Shown here: in pieces, positions 20,614 through 28,133 of the stretch
How the letters are laid out: every line of letters starts with the position of its first letter
Position numbering within the stretch: position 1 is the stretch's first letter
NCBI GenBank assembly: GCA_964386525.1
Contig: CAYLSO010000025.1
Location: 1-30,611 of the forward strand
Reading direction: 5' to 3'
Length of the DNA stretch: 30,611 nucleotides
From: CAYLSO01 sp964386525
GTDB taxonomy: Bacteria > Eisenbacteria > RBG-16-71-46 > DASYSL01
Position numbers and translations under genes: made by a program
The notes under the pieces: generated by a model
Told to the model about the DNA's origin: nothing
The model's input: only the letters and a program-made list of their open reading frames with translations
Databases searched by the model: none

Positions 20614-21243
20614 CTACTTATGCTTTGACGCGCTCTTGGCTTTTGGAGCCTTGGCGGGGGCGGCGGCGGGCGGCGCCAGCAGCAGGCTGTCCTCCGCCGA
20701 CACGCCCGAGGGAAGGTTCCACGGGATCGCCCGGTAGTGGAGCACCTGCCGATCGCGATCCAGCCGCTCGATGACGTAGCCGGGCCCCGGCTTCGCGGCG
20801 GTGACGGCGCTGTCCTTCGGCGCCACCTGTCGCGCCCGGCGCGTCGCGAGCTCCAGCTCGTAGAGTCCTCCCGCGCCCGCGCCGTCCGCGGTCGTGACGA
20901 AGAGCCGCTGGCCGTCGGGCGCCCAGGCGAAGCTCGTGATGTCGGAGGCCCACGGCTCCTCCTGCCAGATCAACTGCTTGGTGTTCCAGGCTCCCTCCCC
21001 TGTCCTCTCCAGGGGCGCGAGCCGGACGACGGCGAGATACGCCCCGAGCGCGTTCTCGCAGAACACCAGCGCCGCGTAGGGCCCGCCGGGCTGCGGCCGC
21101 AGCCCCGGATCGCAATTCATGGGCTCGAGCACCCAGACGTACTGGCCGGGCGAAACCGACGCAGGCTGAGCGCCGGCCGCGCCGGCGAGGACCGTGCAGA
21201 GCGTTACACAGACGGCGGGCAGAATCGCAGCAGCGGATCGCAT
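20614..21243 (-). CDS. Exported protein of unknown function with one PD40/beta-propeller-like repeat
   Basis: 209 residues. MRSAAAILPAVCVTLCTVLAGAAGAQ is a signal peptide with cleavage after Ala-Gly-Ala. The mature part has one recognisable beta-propeller-type repeat, SFAWAPDGQRLFVTTADG, of the kind found in TolB and WD40-like proteins, but too little for a whole propeller. The C-terminus is Ala/Pro/Lys-rich. ATG 21243 was chosen because AGAAGGACTCC precedes it and the signal peptide starts there. The reading frame stays open upstream into the PAP2 remnant with no stop between, so an in-frame fusion exists on paper, but an internal signal peptide argues for a separate start. Function is unknown. 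Confidence 0.7.
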   Translation of the reverse strand: MRSAAAILPAVCVTLCTVLAGAAGAQPASVSPGQYVWVLEPMNCDPGLRPQPGGPYAALVFCENALGAYLAVVRLAPLERTGEGAWNTKQLIWQEEPWASDITSFAWAPDGQRLFVTTADGAGAGGLYELELATRRARQVAPKDSAVTAAKPGPGYVIERLDRDRQVLHYRAIPWNLPSGVSAEDSLLLAPPAAAPAKAPKAKSASKHK

Positions 21244-21578
21244 GGAGTCCTTCTCCGGTCGTCCGTGGGCCGGCGGCTCCGGAAGCGGCGCCGCCGGGGA
21301 GGCCACCGCCGCGTGGCGGTGGCGGGTCACCAGCCGCCCGACGAGATGCCCCACGAGCATACCGGGTACCACGTCCGAGAAGTAATGCTCGTTGCCGGCG
21401 ATGCGCGCGTAGCCCGCGGTCGCCGCGGCCGGGTACGCGAAGCGGCCGAGGCCCCGGCCGGCTTCGCGGTCCAGCACGGTGGCCACGGCAAAGTCCCCCG
21501 CGGTATGCCCGGACGGGAACGAGCAGCGGTTCGAGCCGTCCGGGCGCGGCCGCTGGGTGGCCGGGTCCGTCCGCTCAG
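21244..21578 (-). pseudogene. PAP2-family phosphatase remnant lacking its 5' half
   Basis: Read on the minus strand, this stretch encodes RPRPDGSNRCSFPSGHTAGD, then YARIAGNEHYFSDVVPG and a hydrophobic VGHLVGRLVT tail. It holds the PAP2 phosphatase motifs 2 (PSGHT, 21502-21516) and 3 (Arg-x5-His-x3-Asp). Motif 1 is only half present: the RP pair is there but the lysine is not. There is no start codon or signal or membrane segment upstream, because the frame runs straight into the 3' end of the NmrA-like gene. Intact members have membrane or leader sequence there. The remnant has no stop of its own and stays open into the next gene. It appears to be the residue of an insertion or deletion. Confidence 0.72.
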
Positions 21579-22483
21579 CCGGCGAGCACGGTCTCGAACG
21601 GTTCGCGGTTGGCGGCCAGCCAGGCCTCGAAACTCTGGATCCTCGGGTAGAGCGCCCGGCTGGCGGCCACGTCCGCCTGGCGCGTCGGCACGAAGCGCCG
21701 GTAGAAGTCGAACATGTCGGCCAGGTCCTCGGCGCCGGGGAAACCGAACCCGGCGAAGACCTCGCGCGGGACGTGGTTGTAGGCCACCCGGACGCCCAGG
21801 GCGCGGCTCATGAGCTCGGCGTAGCGCGCCGCCGGCAGGTCGTCGCCGACCACGTAGGTGGCCTGGCCACGGAACTCCTCGAAGCGGTCGAAGATGGGCA
21901 GCACGACCCCGCCCAGGTCGGCGACCGCCACGCCGGCCAGCGGCGTGTCCCCCTGCGGAAAGCCGAAGCCGAAGCTGCCGTCCGCCTGCTTCTTGGGCGG
22001 GAAGAAGTGGAGGAAGTTCTCGTAGTAGAAGGCGAGGTGCACGAAGGCGGCCGGGAGGCCGAGCCCGCGCGCGTAGTCCTCCAGTCGGGCCTTGATGTCG
22101 AAGTGGGGGGATTTCAGCTCACCGCCGCTGAGCTTCTCGATGTGGGGCAACGAGCTGAAGACGAAGCGCTTCACGCCCGCCGCCGCCACCGCGTCGATGA
22201 GGTTCTTGCCCTGCTCGTACTCCTTGCCGAAGTGCTCCCAGAAGTTGGTGACGCCGAAAGCGCCCTCGCAGCCGGCCAGGGCGGCGCGCAGGGCGGCGGG
22301 ATCGGAGAGATCGCCGCGCGCCAGCTCGGCGCCCGCGGCGGCCAGCGCCTTGGCCTTGTCCGCGTTCGGGTTGCGGGTCAGCGCGCGCACCGCGTAGCGG
22401 CCCGAGGCCAGCAGGTGGCGCGCCACGCTGCCGCCTTGGGCGCCGGTGGCGCCGACGACCAGGATGGTTGTGCGATTCGACAT
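21575..22483 (-). CDS. NmrA-like NAD(P)-binding protein
   Basis: 302 residues of the atypical short-chain dehydrogenase family. The Rossmann dinucleotide motif is GATGAQGGSV at about 11-20, followed by the basic RNPNADKAKAL segment that in relatives selects NADP, and GVKRFVFSSLPH in the central sheet. NmrA/HSCARG-type proteins often sense redox cofactors or reduce small substrates; which applies here is not visible. ATG 22483 has an AAGGAGAAC site. It lies 27 bases after the exonuclease-WYL gene, so the two are likely cotranscribed. Its stop lies within about 15 bases of the point where PAP2 homology begins on the other side, which suggests this gene came in with a rearrangement. Confidence 0.9.
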   Translation of the reverse strand: MSNRTTILVVGATGAQGGSVARHLLASGRYAVRALTRNPNADKAKALAAAGAELARGDLSDPAALRAALAGCEGAFGVTNFWEHFGKEYEQGKNLIDAVAAAGVKRFVFSSLPHIEKLSGGELKSPHFDIKARLEDYARGLGLPAAFVHLAFYYENFLHFFPPKKQADGSFGFGFPQGDTPLAGVAVADLGGVVLPIFDRFEEFRGQATYVVGDDLPAARYAELMSRALGVRVAYNHVPREVFAGFGFPGAEDLADMFDFYRRFVPTRQADVAASRALYPRIQSFEAWLAANREPFETVLAG

Positions 22484-22510
22484 GGGATCGTTCTCCTTGC
22501 GGCCCTGCGG

Positions 22511-23383
22511 TCAATTGCCCGGCAGCCCCGCGATCAACGTGGCTCTTTCGATGCGGTCCACGCGAAAGGACTTCTTCGCCCCGTCCAGGTGGCAGAAACC
22601 CTCGAGGAACACGTGGCCCTGACGCGCGAACAGGTACTGCGGTGTCACCCGCCGCGGCACCTGGCCCTTGGACCCCCCCCGGTACTCGAGGGTGACGTCG
22701 CGGCCCTCGGCGATGCCGCGCTCGACGTCGGCGAGGCTCCCGGGCATCGCCAGCGGCAGGCCGTCGAATTCCTCCAGGGTCACCAACGGGCCCGCACGCG
22801 AGAGCAGGTCCCCGATGGTAAGCGATGGGGGCTCGCCGAGGCGAGCCGCGCAGAGCTCGAAGAGCGCCCGCGTGGCGAGCGCGTCGGGCAGCGCGCGATG
22901 CGTCGGCGCGGGCAGGCCGAGCCGCGCCGCGAGCGTCTCCAGCGAGTAGTCCGGGATGTCGGGGATCAGCCGCCGCGACAGCGGCGAGGTGTCGAGGGCA
23001 AAGGCGGGCGGGACCGGCGCTCCGGCGCGCGCGTAGGCGAAGGCCATCATGCCCATGTCGGCGGGGGCGTAATGCACCGCCAGGAACGCGCCCTCGGCAA
23101 AAGCAAAGAAGCGGTCAAGAACCTCGATGGCGGGCGCCGCACCCGCCAGCCGATCGTCGGTGATGCCGTGGACGGCGATGGTCTCGGGCGGCATCGGCCG
23201 GCCGGGGGCGATGAGCTCCTCGAAGACGCCCTCGGTGACCCAGCCCGCTTCGCCCCAGTGGAAGCGCACGCCGGCGATCTCGGCCAGCCGGTCGGTGACG
23301 TTCGAGTAGCCGGTCGCCTCCGTGTCGAAGGCGACGAAAGCCGACTCCGAGAGCTTCTGCTCGGGCAGCGGGGCGAGGTCCAT
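22511..23383 (-). CDS. DEDDh 3'-5' exonuclease fused to a WYL domain
   Basis: 290 residues. The N-terminal half is a DnaQ-like exonuclease: Exo I FDTEATG (Asp20, Glu22), Exo II in HYAPADMGM (conserved Asp, but Tyr and Ala where Asn and Phe are usual), and Exo III HRALPDALAT (His and Asp). The C-terminal 75 residues form a WYL-type domain, ending in HVFLEGFCHLDGAKKSFRVDRIERATL, the fold that senses ligands or nucleic acids in many defence and repair regulators. There is no helix-turn-helix. No Shine-Dalgarno precedes ATG 23383, only a pyrimidine run. It is followed by the NmrA-like gene. A repair or defence role is inferred from the domains only. Confidence 0.88.
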   Translation of the reverse strand: MDLAPLPEQKLSESAFVAFDTEATGYSNVTDRLAEIAGVRFHWGEAGWVTEGVFEELIAPGRPMPPETIAVHGITDDRLAGAAPAIEVLDRFFAFAEGAFLAVHYAPADMGMMAFAYARAGAPVPPAFALDTSPLSRRLIPDIPDYSLETLAARLGLPAPTHRALPDALATRALFELCAARLGEPPSLTIGDLLSRAGPLVTLEEFDGLPLAMPGSLADVERGIAEGRDVTLEYRGGSKGQVPRRVTPQYLFARQGHVFLEGFCHLDGAKKSFRVDRIERATLIAGLPGN

Positions 23384-23392
23384 GAGGGAGGG

Positions 23393-23401
23393 AGTCTAAC
23401 A
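23393..23401 (-). promoter_or_regulatory. Possible extended -10 of the exonuclease-WYL gene
   Basis: The minus strand reads TGTTAGACT (23401-23393), again TGnTAnnnT, ending 9 bases before the ATG, so the transcript would be leaderless or nearly so, which fits the missing ribosome site. No good -35 is present; its place is taken by the arms of the 23400-23419 inverted repeat. Confidence 0.3.
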
Positions 23402-23419
23402 CCGGCGGGGGCGCCGGTG
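23400..23419. repeat. GC-rich inverted repeat, 7-6-7
   Basis: caccggc and gccggtg are perfect 7-base arms around gggggc. It lies between the PorV-like gene and the exonuclease-WYL gene. It may act as a weak terminator for the former or as an operator next to the -10 element of the latter. No T-run follows. Confidence 0.45.
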
Positions 23420-23467
23420 GGCGGCGACGACGGCGCGCCGCTCGCGGGCGGGGCGTCCTGGAATCTC

Positions 23468-24400
23468 CTACCGCCGCAGCCCGAAGCTCACACGCTGCAC
23501 GAGGCCGAGCGCCGCGTCGCCCTCCAGCTGCACGCCGTAGTCGAGGAAGTAGTCGTCGTAATGGATCCCCAGCCCCAGGGCGGGCACGGCGCGGGCCTCG
23601 GGCTGGAGCCAGTAGCGCACGCCGCCACGCAGGGCCAGCTCGGGGATCGGCGTCAGCTCGAGGCCGCCCGCCACGGCGGAGGCGCCGTCGTACGCGGTGG
23701 TGTAGCCGGCTTCCGCCGCCAGCCAGCGCCAGCGCGTCAGCGCCAGCGCGAAGCCCGCCGAGAAGCCCGGAGTCTCGGAATCGCTGTCCTCGTACTTCAC
23801 CTGACCCACGACGTTGTGGGCTGCGGCCGCCAGCTCGAGATACGGCGCCAGGGCCATCGAGAAGCCGAGGTCGAGCGCCGCCCCGGTGGCTCCCAGGCCG
23901 TCGAGGTCGGCGCTGGTCCGCAGCCCGCGCACGGCGGCCCCGAAGGCCACGATGTTGGCGGGCGCCAGCGCCGCGGCCAAGGTCGCGGTCGCCTCGCCGT
24001 AGTCGGTGCCCTGCGACAGCTCCAGGCGCTGGTAGTCGAGCGCCACGCCCAGCGACCAGCGGTGCGCGCCCTCCTTCTGGAAGGGCGCCGCGATGCTCTC
24101 TCCGAGGGGGAAGCCGGCCGCCAACTGGCCGCGGTCGGACGGGATGCCTTCGACCAGGCGCCCGTAGCCGGCGGCCACGCTCGCGCCGCGCAGGAACGCC
24201 AGGCGGGCCGGGTTCACGAACACCGCGTCGGCGTCCTGGGTGAGCGCGACGGAGGCCCCCGCCAGGGCGAAGGTCCGCGCCCCCACCGACAGCGGCTGCA
24301 TGACGGGCGAGGCGACGCCACCGGCGCGCGCCGACGGGGCGACGCTCAGCAGCGCCAACGTCGACAGCGCCGCCCACAGAACCGGAAACCGGCGCCTCAC
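23468..24400 (-). CDS. PorV/PorQ-like outer-membrane beta-barrel protein
   Basis: 310 residues with a signal peptide ending Ala-Arg-Ala near residue 26. The mature N-terminus (MQPLSVGARTFALAGASVALTQDADAVFVNPARLAFL) is the standard opening of PorV/PorQ and UPF0164-type barrels: a glycine/alanine plug followed by D-A-x-x-x-N-P-A. The rest alternates amphipathic strands and turns, ending in aromatic-rich GIHYDDYFLDYGVQLEG. Such proteins act as outer-membrane shuttles or porins, sometimes in type IX secretion. GTG 24400 overlaps the stop of the preceding gene as GTGA. It probably works with the FlgD-like Ig protein encoded just before it. Confidence 0.85.
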   Translation of the reverse strand: MRRRFPVLWAALSTLALLSVAPSARAGGVASPVMQPLSVGARTFALAGASVALTQDADAVFVNPARLAFLRGASVAAGYGRLVEGIPSDRGQLAAGFPLGESIAAPFQKEGAHRWSLGVALDYQRLELSQGTDYGEATATLAAALAPANIVAFGAAVRGLRTSADLDGLGATGAALDLGFSMALAPYLELAAAAHNVVGQVKYEDSDSETPGFSAGFALALTRWRWLAAEAGYTTAYDGASAVAGGLELTPIPELALRGGVRYWLQPEARAVPALGLGIHYDDYFLDYGVQLEGDAALGLVQRVSFGLRR

Positions 24401-25695
24401 CGCGTCGCCACCGTGGCCAGCCGCTTCTCGAGCGGCGTGCCGTCGTCGGCCTCGGCGAGGATGCGCACGACGTACGGGCCGCTGCCCACGGCGCGGCCGT
24501 CGTCGTCGTCGAGGTTCCACTCGAACTCGTGCAGCAGCGCGCCACCCGCGGCCGCGAAGCTGCGCACCAGGCGCCCGCTCAGCGTGTAGATCTTCACCGT
24601 CACCGAGCGCGCCGGGCGCGCCAGATTGACCTGGATGAAGTCCCCGGCCCGGAAGCGCTCGGGCAGCGTGGCGCCGAGCGGCTCCTCGTAGGTGAACGCC
24701 GCCGGCGCGGTGGGCCGCGAGCGGTTGAGGGCGCGGTCCTGGCTCACGGCGCTGAAGGCGTGCGGGCCGGGCGCGAAGCCGCGCAGCGCGACCGCGAAGC
24801 TGCCGCCCGCCTGCACGCGCGCGGCCGCGGACGCCGACCCGTCGAGGCTCACCAGCACCGACTCGGCGCCCGCCGCGGTGCCGGTGATGACGAGCTCGGA
24901 GCGCTCGATCCGCTCGGGGTAGGGCGCGATCGCCGGCGGCGGCGGCGGCAGGGAGTCCACCACGAACAGCCGCACCCGGTTGATCTCGTTGCCGGCGTTG
25001 TCGCGCAGGCTCGACCGCACGGTGAGCGTGTCGGCCGTGGCGATGGAGTCGGGCACGTCGATGCCGAAGCGCACGGTGTCGGTGAGGCACGGCTGGCAGA
25101 GCACGGTGGTCAGGGCCCCGCCCGGCGAGGACAGGCGCACCTCGAAGCTCTCGAGACGGTTGGCGTCGGCGCCCAGGCCCTCGACGCGGTGGATGAGGCC
25201 GCTCAGGTAGCCGCGCGCCGGCAGGGTGACGGCGTCGTCGGGGTTCGTGATATCGAGGATCACCGGCAGCGGGCCGGCCTCGGCCGAGCCGAGCGCGTTG
25301 GCGGCCGACAGCGTGATCCAGTAGAGGCCGTCGAGGACGCGCGTCCCGCTGTCGTCGCGCCCCTCCCAGCGGACGGTGTCCGGGCCGGGGAGGAAGACGT
25401 CGTCGCGCAGCGTGCGCCGGAGCTTCCCCGGCAGGCCGAGCGAGTCGGCGCGGACCTGCACGAGCACCTGGGCGGTGTCGCCGCCGAGCCCGTAGAAGAC
25501 ATGCAGCGTGTCCTGCGAGCCGTCGAGGTTCGGGGAGAAGTAGGCGTAGTCGGAGCCGACGCCGCTCAAGGTCGGCGGCGCGTCCACCCGCGGCGCGGTG
25601 CCGACCGCCGCCGCCAGCGCCGGCAGCGTCGCGGCGGCAAGGGCCAGCAGCCGGAGGAGCGGGAGCGGAAGCCGGCGGCGCTCAGGCGGGAGCAC
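24397..25695 (-). CDS. Secreted Ig-like repeat protein with FlgD-like C-terminal domain
   Basis: 432 residues. GTG 25695 has AAGGAG five bases upstream and starts a signal peptide (LPLPLLRLLALAAATLPALAAA). Several beta-sandwich domains follow: the first has SPNLDGSQDTLHVFYGLG and LDGLYWITLSAANALGSAEAG, typical of FlgD/gliding-motility Ig repeats; a middle one has VTLPARGYLSGLIHRVEG; a third is a bacterial Ig-type domain (ITGTAAGAESVLVSLDG). The C-terminal domain (VTVKIYTLSGRLVRSF ... SGPYVVRIL) is FlgD-like and may be a surface or sorting domain. It overlaps the sigma-factor gene end by 14 bases and the PorV-like gene start, so the three are one transcription unit. The partner or ligand is unknown. 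Confidence 0.85.
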   Translation of the reverse strand: MLPPERRRLPLPLLRLLALAAATLPALAAAVGTAPRVDAPPTLSGVGSDYAYFSPNLDGSQDTLHVFYGLGGDTAQVLVQVRADSLGLPGKLRRTLRDDVFLPGPDTVRWEGRDDSGTRVLDGLYWITLSAANALGSAEAGPLPVILDITNPDDAVTLPARGYLSGLIHRVEGLGADANRLESFEVRLSSPGGALTTVLCQPCLTDTVRFGIDVPDSIATADTLTVRSSLRDNAGNEINRVRLFVVDSLPPPPPAIAPYPERIERSELVITGTAAGAESVLVSLDGSASAAARVQAGGSFAVALRGFAPGPHAFSAVSQDRALNRSRPTAPAAFTYEEPLGATLPERFRAGDFIQVNLARPARSVTVKIYTLSGRLVRSFAAAGGALLHEFEWNLDDDDGRAVGSGPYVVRILAEADDGTPLEKRLATVATR

Positions 25696-26674
25696 GGAGC
25701 TCCTTGACGGCCTGGCGCGCGGCGCGGCGGACCACGTCCTTGATCTCGGCGGGCAGCGGCGCGCTCTGCCAGGTCCGGCAGGCGAAGAGCGCCCCGCGCA
25801 GCGTCGAGCACGCCTCGAGGCAGTTGGGGCACTGCGACACGTGCCCCTCGAGGCGGGCGCAGACGTCGGCGTCGAGTTCACCCTCGATGTAGCGGCTGAG
25901 GAGCCGCGCCGTGTCGGGGCAGCGGCCGGGGGCGGGGCCGGCAGCGCGGCGCGCGGCGCCCTTGCGGGCGTGGCCGGCACCCGTCCCCGCCCAGGGCGCC
26001 AGCAGCTTGCGCAGCGTGACGCGGGCGCGGTGCAGGCGCGCTTTCACGGCGCGCTCGTTGATCCCCAGGAGGTGCCCGACCTGTGCGGCCGTCAGCCCCT
26101 CGACGTCGCGCAGCACGAGCACTTCCTTCTGCGAGCCCGGCAGCTCGGCGATGGCGCGCTCGATGGCCGAGCGCAGATCGTGTCGCTCCAGCGCGCGCTG
26201 CGGGTCCTGTCGGCGATCGGGCACCTGCAGCGCCGACCGGTCACCTCCGCCCTCGAGCGATTCGATGCGCTGCGGCTCGTGCGCGCCCTTGCGTCGCTGG
26301 CGCGCGCAGGCGTTGCGCGCCACGGTGTACGCCCAGGTGGCGAGGGAGGACTCCCCGCGGAACTTCGGCAGGGAGCGGGTAAGCGAGACGAGGACCTCTT
26401 GCATCACGTCCTCGGCGTCGTGGCGGTCGCGGCAGAAACCCCGGCCGAAGCGGTAGATGGGACCGGAGAGCACGTCCAGGAGGCGGCGCAGGGCCCGGGG
26501 GTCGCCGGCGGCGGCCTCGCGCACCAGCTGCCGCTCCTCGCTGCGGCCGAGGCGGAAGGCCGGCGCCAGATCGGCCCGCTTGCGGACTGCCGTCACGCCC
26601 GGGGGCGGAAGCTTCCGGGCCGGGCCCAGGCGACCCGGCCCTGCCGCGAATCCTTCTTTGGCTTTCTGGCTCAT
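25682..26674 (-). CDS. ECF sigma factor with fused C-terminal zinc-finger domain
   Basis: 330 residues. Sigma region 2 (about 45-115) includes DAEDVMQEVLVSLTRSLPKFRGESSLATWAYTVARN, and region 4 (about 165-225) includes AIAELPGSQKEVLVLRDVEGLTAAQVGHLLGINERAVKARLHRAR. After a basic Ala/Gly linker, a C-terminal domain (about 252-330) matches the zf-HC2 anti-sigma zinc finger, with His278-x3-Cys282-x2-Cys285 and extra Cys252, Cys272, Cys289 and Cys299. Normally sigma and zinc-binding anti-sigma are separate proteins; here the sensor is attached, as in the Cys-rich copper-responsive CorE of Myxococcus xanthus by analogy. ATG 26674 begins MSQKAKEG; a weak AGGGG lies upstream. The divergent efflux operon is an obvious candidate target. 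Signal and metal are unknown. Confidence 0.88.
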   Translation of the reverse strand: MSQKAKEGFAAGPGRLGPARKLPPPGVTAVRKRADLAPAFRLGRSEERQLVREAAAGDPRALRRLLDVLSGPIYRFGRGFCRDRHDAEDVMQEVLVSLTRSLPKFRGESSLATWAYTVARNACARQRRKGAHEPQRIESLEGGGDRSALQVPDRRQDPQRALERHDLRSAIERAIAELPGSQKEVLVLRDVEGLTAAQVGHLLGINERAVKARLHRARVTLRKLLAPWAGTGAGHARKGAARRAAGPAPGRCPDTARLLSRYIEGELDADVCARLEGHVSQCPNCLEACSTLRGALFACRTWQSAPLPAEIKDVVRRAARQAVKELRAPA

Positions 26675-26690
26675 ATCCGGCGTGACCCCT

Positions 26691-28133
26691 ATGAGACACG
26701 GACCCGATCGATTCCAGGTGGCCCGCGGGAGACAGATCCCCGGGGCGGCCGCAGACCGTTTCTTCCGGGCCGCTATCTTACCAAGCCGGGCCGAGATATG
26801 GCGGCCTGTTCTGCGGGCTCGGATCGCCGCGGCCGGGTTCGCGTGGGCGGGCATCACCGCGCTCGCCGCCATCGCGGCCCCCGCCGCCGCCCAGACCTGG
26901 ACCCTCGACCGCGTGCTCGAGGCCGCCCGCCGGCAGGAGCCCGGCGTGCTGGCCGCCCGCGCCGCCGGTGAGGCCGGCCGGGCCGAGGGCGCGGGTTCGG
27001 TGGGAGCCTTGTCCCCCCGGCTCTCCGCGCGCGGCGGATTCCTGCGCACCGACGATCCGGCGATGCTGTTCTCCGAGAAGCTCCAGCAGGGGCGCTTCGC
27101 CACCGAGGACTTCGCCATCGACCGGCTCAACTACCCGTCGGCGGCCAGCGCCTTCTCGTGGGGCCTCACCCTCGAGCAGCCGCTGTGGAACGGCGGGCAG
27201 GAATGGACCGGCCCGGCTCACGGCGGGCACCTGCGCTCCGCCGCCACCGCCGGCGAGCAGGCCCGCGTCGCCGACCGCCTCCTCTACGTGGTGCAGGCCT
27301 ACGTCGCCGCGGTCAGCGCGCACCGCGCGGTGACCGCCGATTCGATCGCGCTCACCGCCGCCGAGGAGAACGCCCACGCCGCCGCCGCGCGCTACCGGAT
27401 GGGGCAGGTCTCGGAGCTGGACTCGCTGCGCGCCACGGCCCGCCGGGCGGAGGCGCAGGCCTCTCTGCTCGACTGGCGTAAGGAGCTCGCCGTGGCTCTG
27501 ACGCGGCTCTCGCAGATCGCCGGCAGCGCCGTCGCCGGGACCGATCTCGCCGAGCCGGACGCCGGCGCCTTGTCCGAGCCGGCGGGCGCCGGCACGGCCG
27601 GCCACCCCGACGCGCGGCAAGCCGAGGAGCGCGCCGCGGCCGCCGAGATCGACTCGCGCCGCGCCACCTACCGGCTGCTCCCGTCGCTCAACACGCGCGC
27701 CGCGCTCGACTACTACCACGACCCGGGAAGCGGGGCCACCGAGCACCGCTGGGCCGTGGGCGTGGCGGTCGACCTGCCGATCTGGGACGGCACGCGCCGT
27801 CTCCAGGATTCCCGCAGCGCCCGGGCCCGCGCCCGCCAGGCCCACGCCGAGGCCGAGGCCCTCAAGCACGAGCTCGACACCCAGGCCGAGGCGGCGCGCC
27901 GCGAACGCGAGATCTCGGCCGAGAAGCGCGACGCCGCCCGCACCCGCCGCCAGGCCGCGGAGGCCGCGCTGGCGCTCGCCCAGCAGCGCTACCAGGCCGG
28001 ACTCCTGCCGTGGAGCGAGCTGGTGTCGGCCGAGGCCGACGCGGCCCGCGCGCGCCAGGAGGAAGTCGGCGCCGAGGCCGGCGTCGTCGTCGCCTACTAC
28101 CGCCACCTGCACGCCATCGGAGAGTTGAAATGA
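26691..28133 (+). CDS. TolC-family outer-membrane efflux protein
   Basis: 480 residues as drawn. After an Ala-rich signal region ending APAAAQ, it shows the TolC duplicated layout: TWTLDRVLEAARRQEPGVLAARA opens the first helix pair, SWGLTLEQPLWNGGQ marks a beta-strand part, and WAVGVAVDLPIWDGTRRLQDSRSARARARQA marks the second repeat. The last helix ends RYQAGLLPWSELVSAEADAARARQE. It forms the outer-membrane channel of the RND pump encoded downstream. The start is uncertain: ATG 26691 is the only in-frame ATG but lacks a ribosome site and gives an unusually long head. The TGA overlaps the next start as ATGA. Confidence 0.85.
   Translation: MRHGPDRFQVARGRQIPGAAADRFFRAAILPSRAEIWRPVLRARIAAAGFAWAGITALAAIAAPAAAQTWTLDRVLEAARRQEPGVLAARAAGEAGRAEGAGSVGALSPRLSARGGFLRTDDPAMLFSEKLQQGRFATEDFAIDRLNYPSAASAFSWGLTLEQPLWNGGQEWTGPAHGGHLRSAATAGEQARVADRLLYVVQAYVAAVSAHRAVTADSIALTAAEENAHAAAARYRMGQVSELDSLRATARRAEAQASLLDWRKELAVALTRLSQIAGSAVAGTDLAEPDAGALSEPAGAGTAGHPDARQAEERAAAAEIDSRRATYRLLPSLNTRAALDYYHDPGSGATEHRWAVGVAVDLPIWDGTRRLQDSRSARARARQAHAEAEALKHELDTQAEAARREREISAEKRDAARTRRQAAEAALALAQQRYQAGLLPWSELVSAEADAARARQEEVGAEAGVVVAYYRHLHAIGELK
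26774..26783. promoter_or_regulatory. Overlapping divergent -10-like elements
   Basis: The plus strand has TATCTT (26774-26779) facing the efflux operon. The minus strand has TGGTAAGAT (26783-26775), an extended -10 facing the sigma gene, which would give it a leader of about 90 bases. Neither has a clear -35. If real, the two promoters would share the same bases and be mutually exclusive. Confidence 0.25.

Noticed and set aside
21244..21486. Considered as a working PAP2 gene starting at GTG 21486, fused to the downstream exported protein
   Set aside because: That start would drop the PSGHT motif, and a signal peptide in mid-protein with its own ribosome site makes a real fusion unlikely.
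23400..23419. Inverted repeat considered as an intrinsic terminator
   Set aside because: No T-run follows on either strand. It was kept only as a repeat.
21479..24589. Plus-strand open frame of more than 1000 codons opposite the NmrA-like, exonuclease-WYL and PorV-like genes
   Set aside because: Same antisense-shadow composition; all three minus-strand genes have recognisable motifs and starts.
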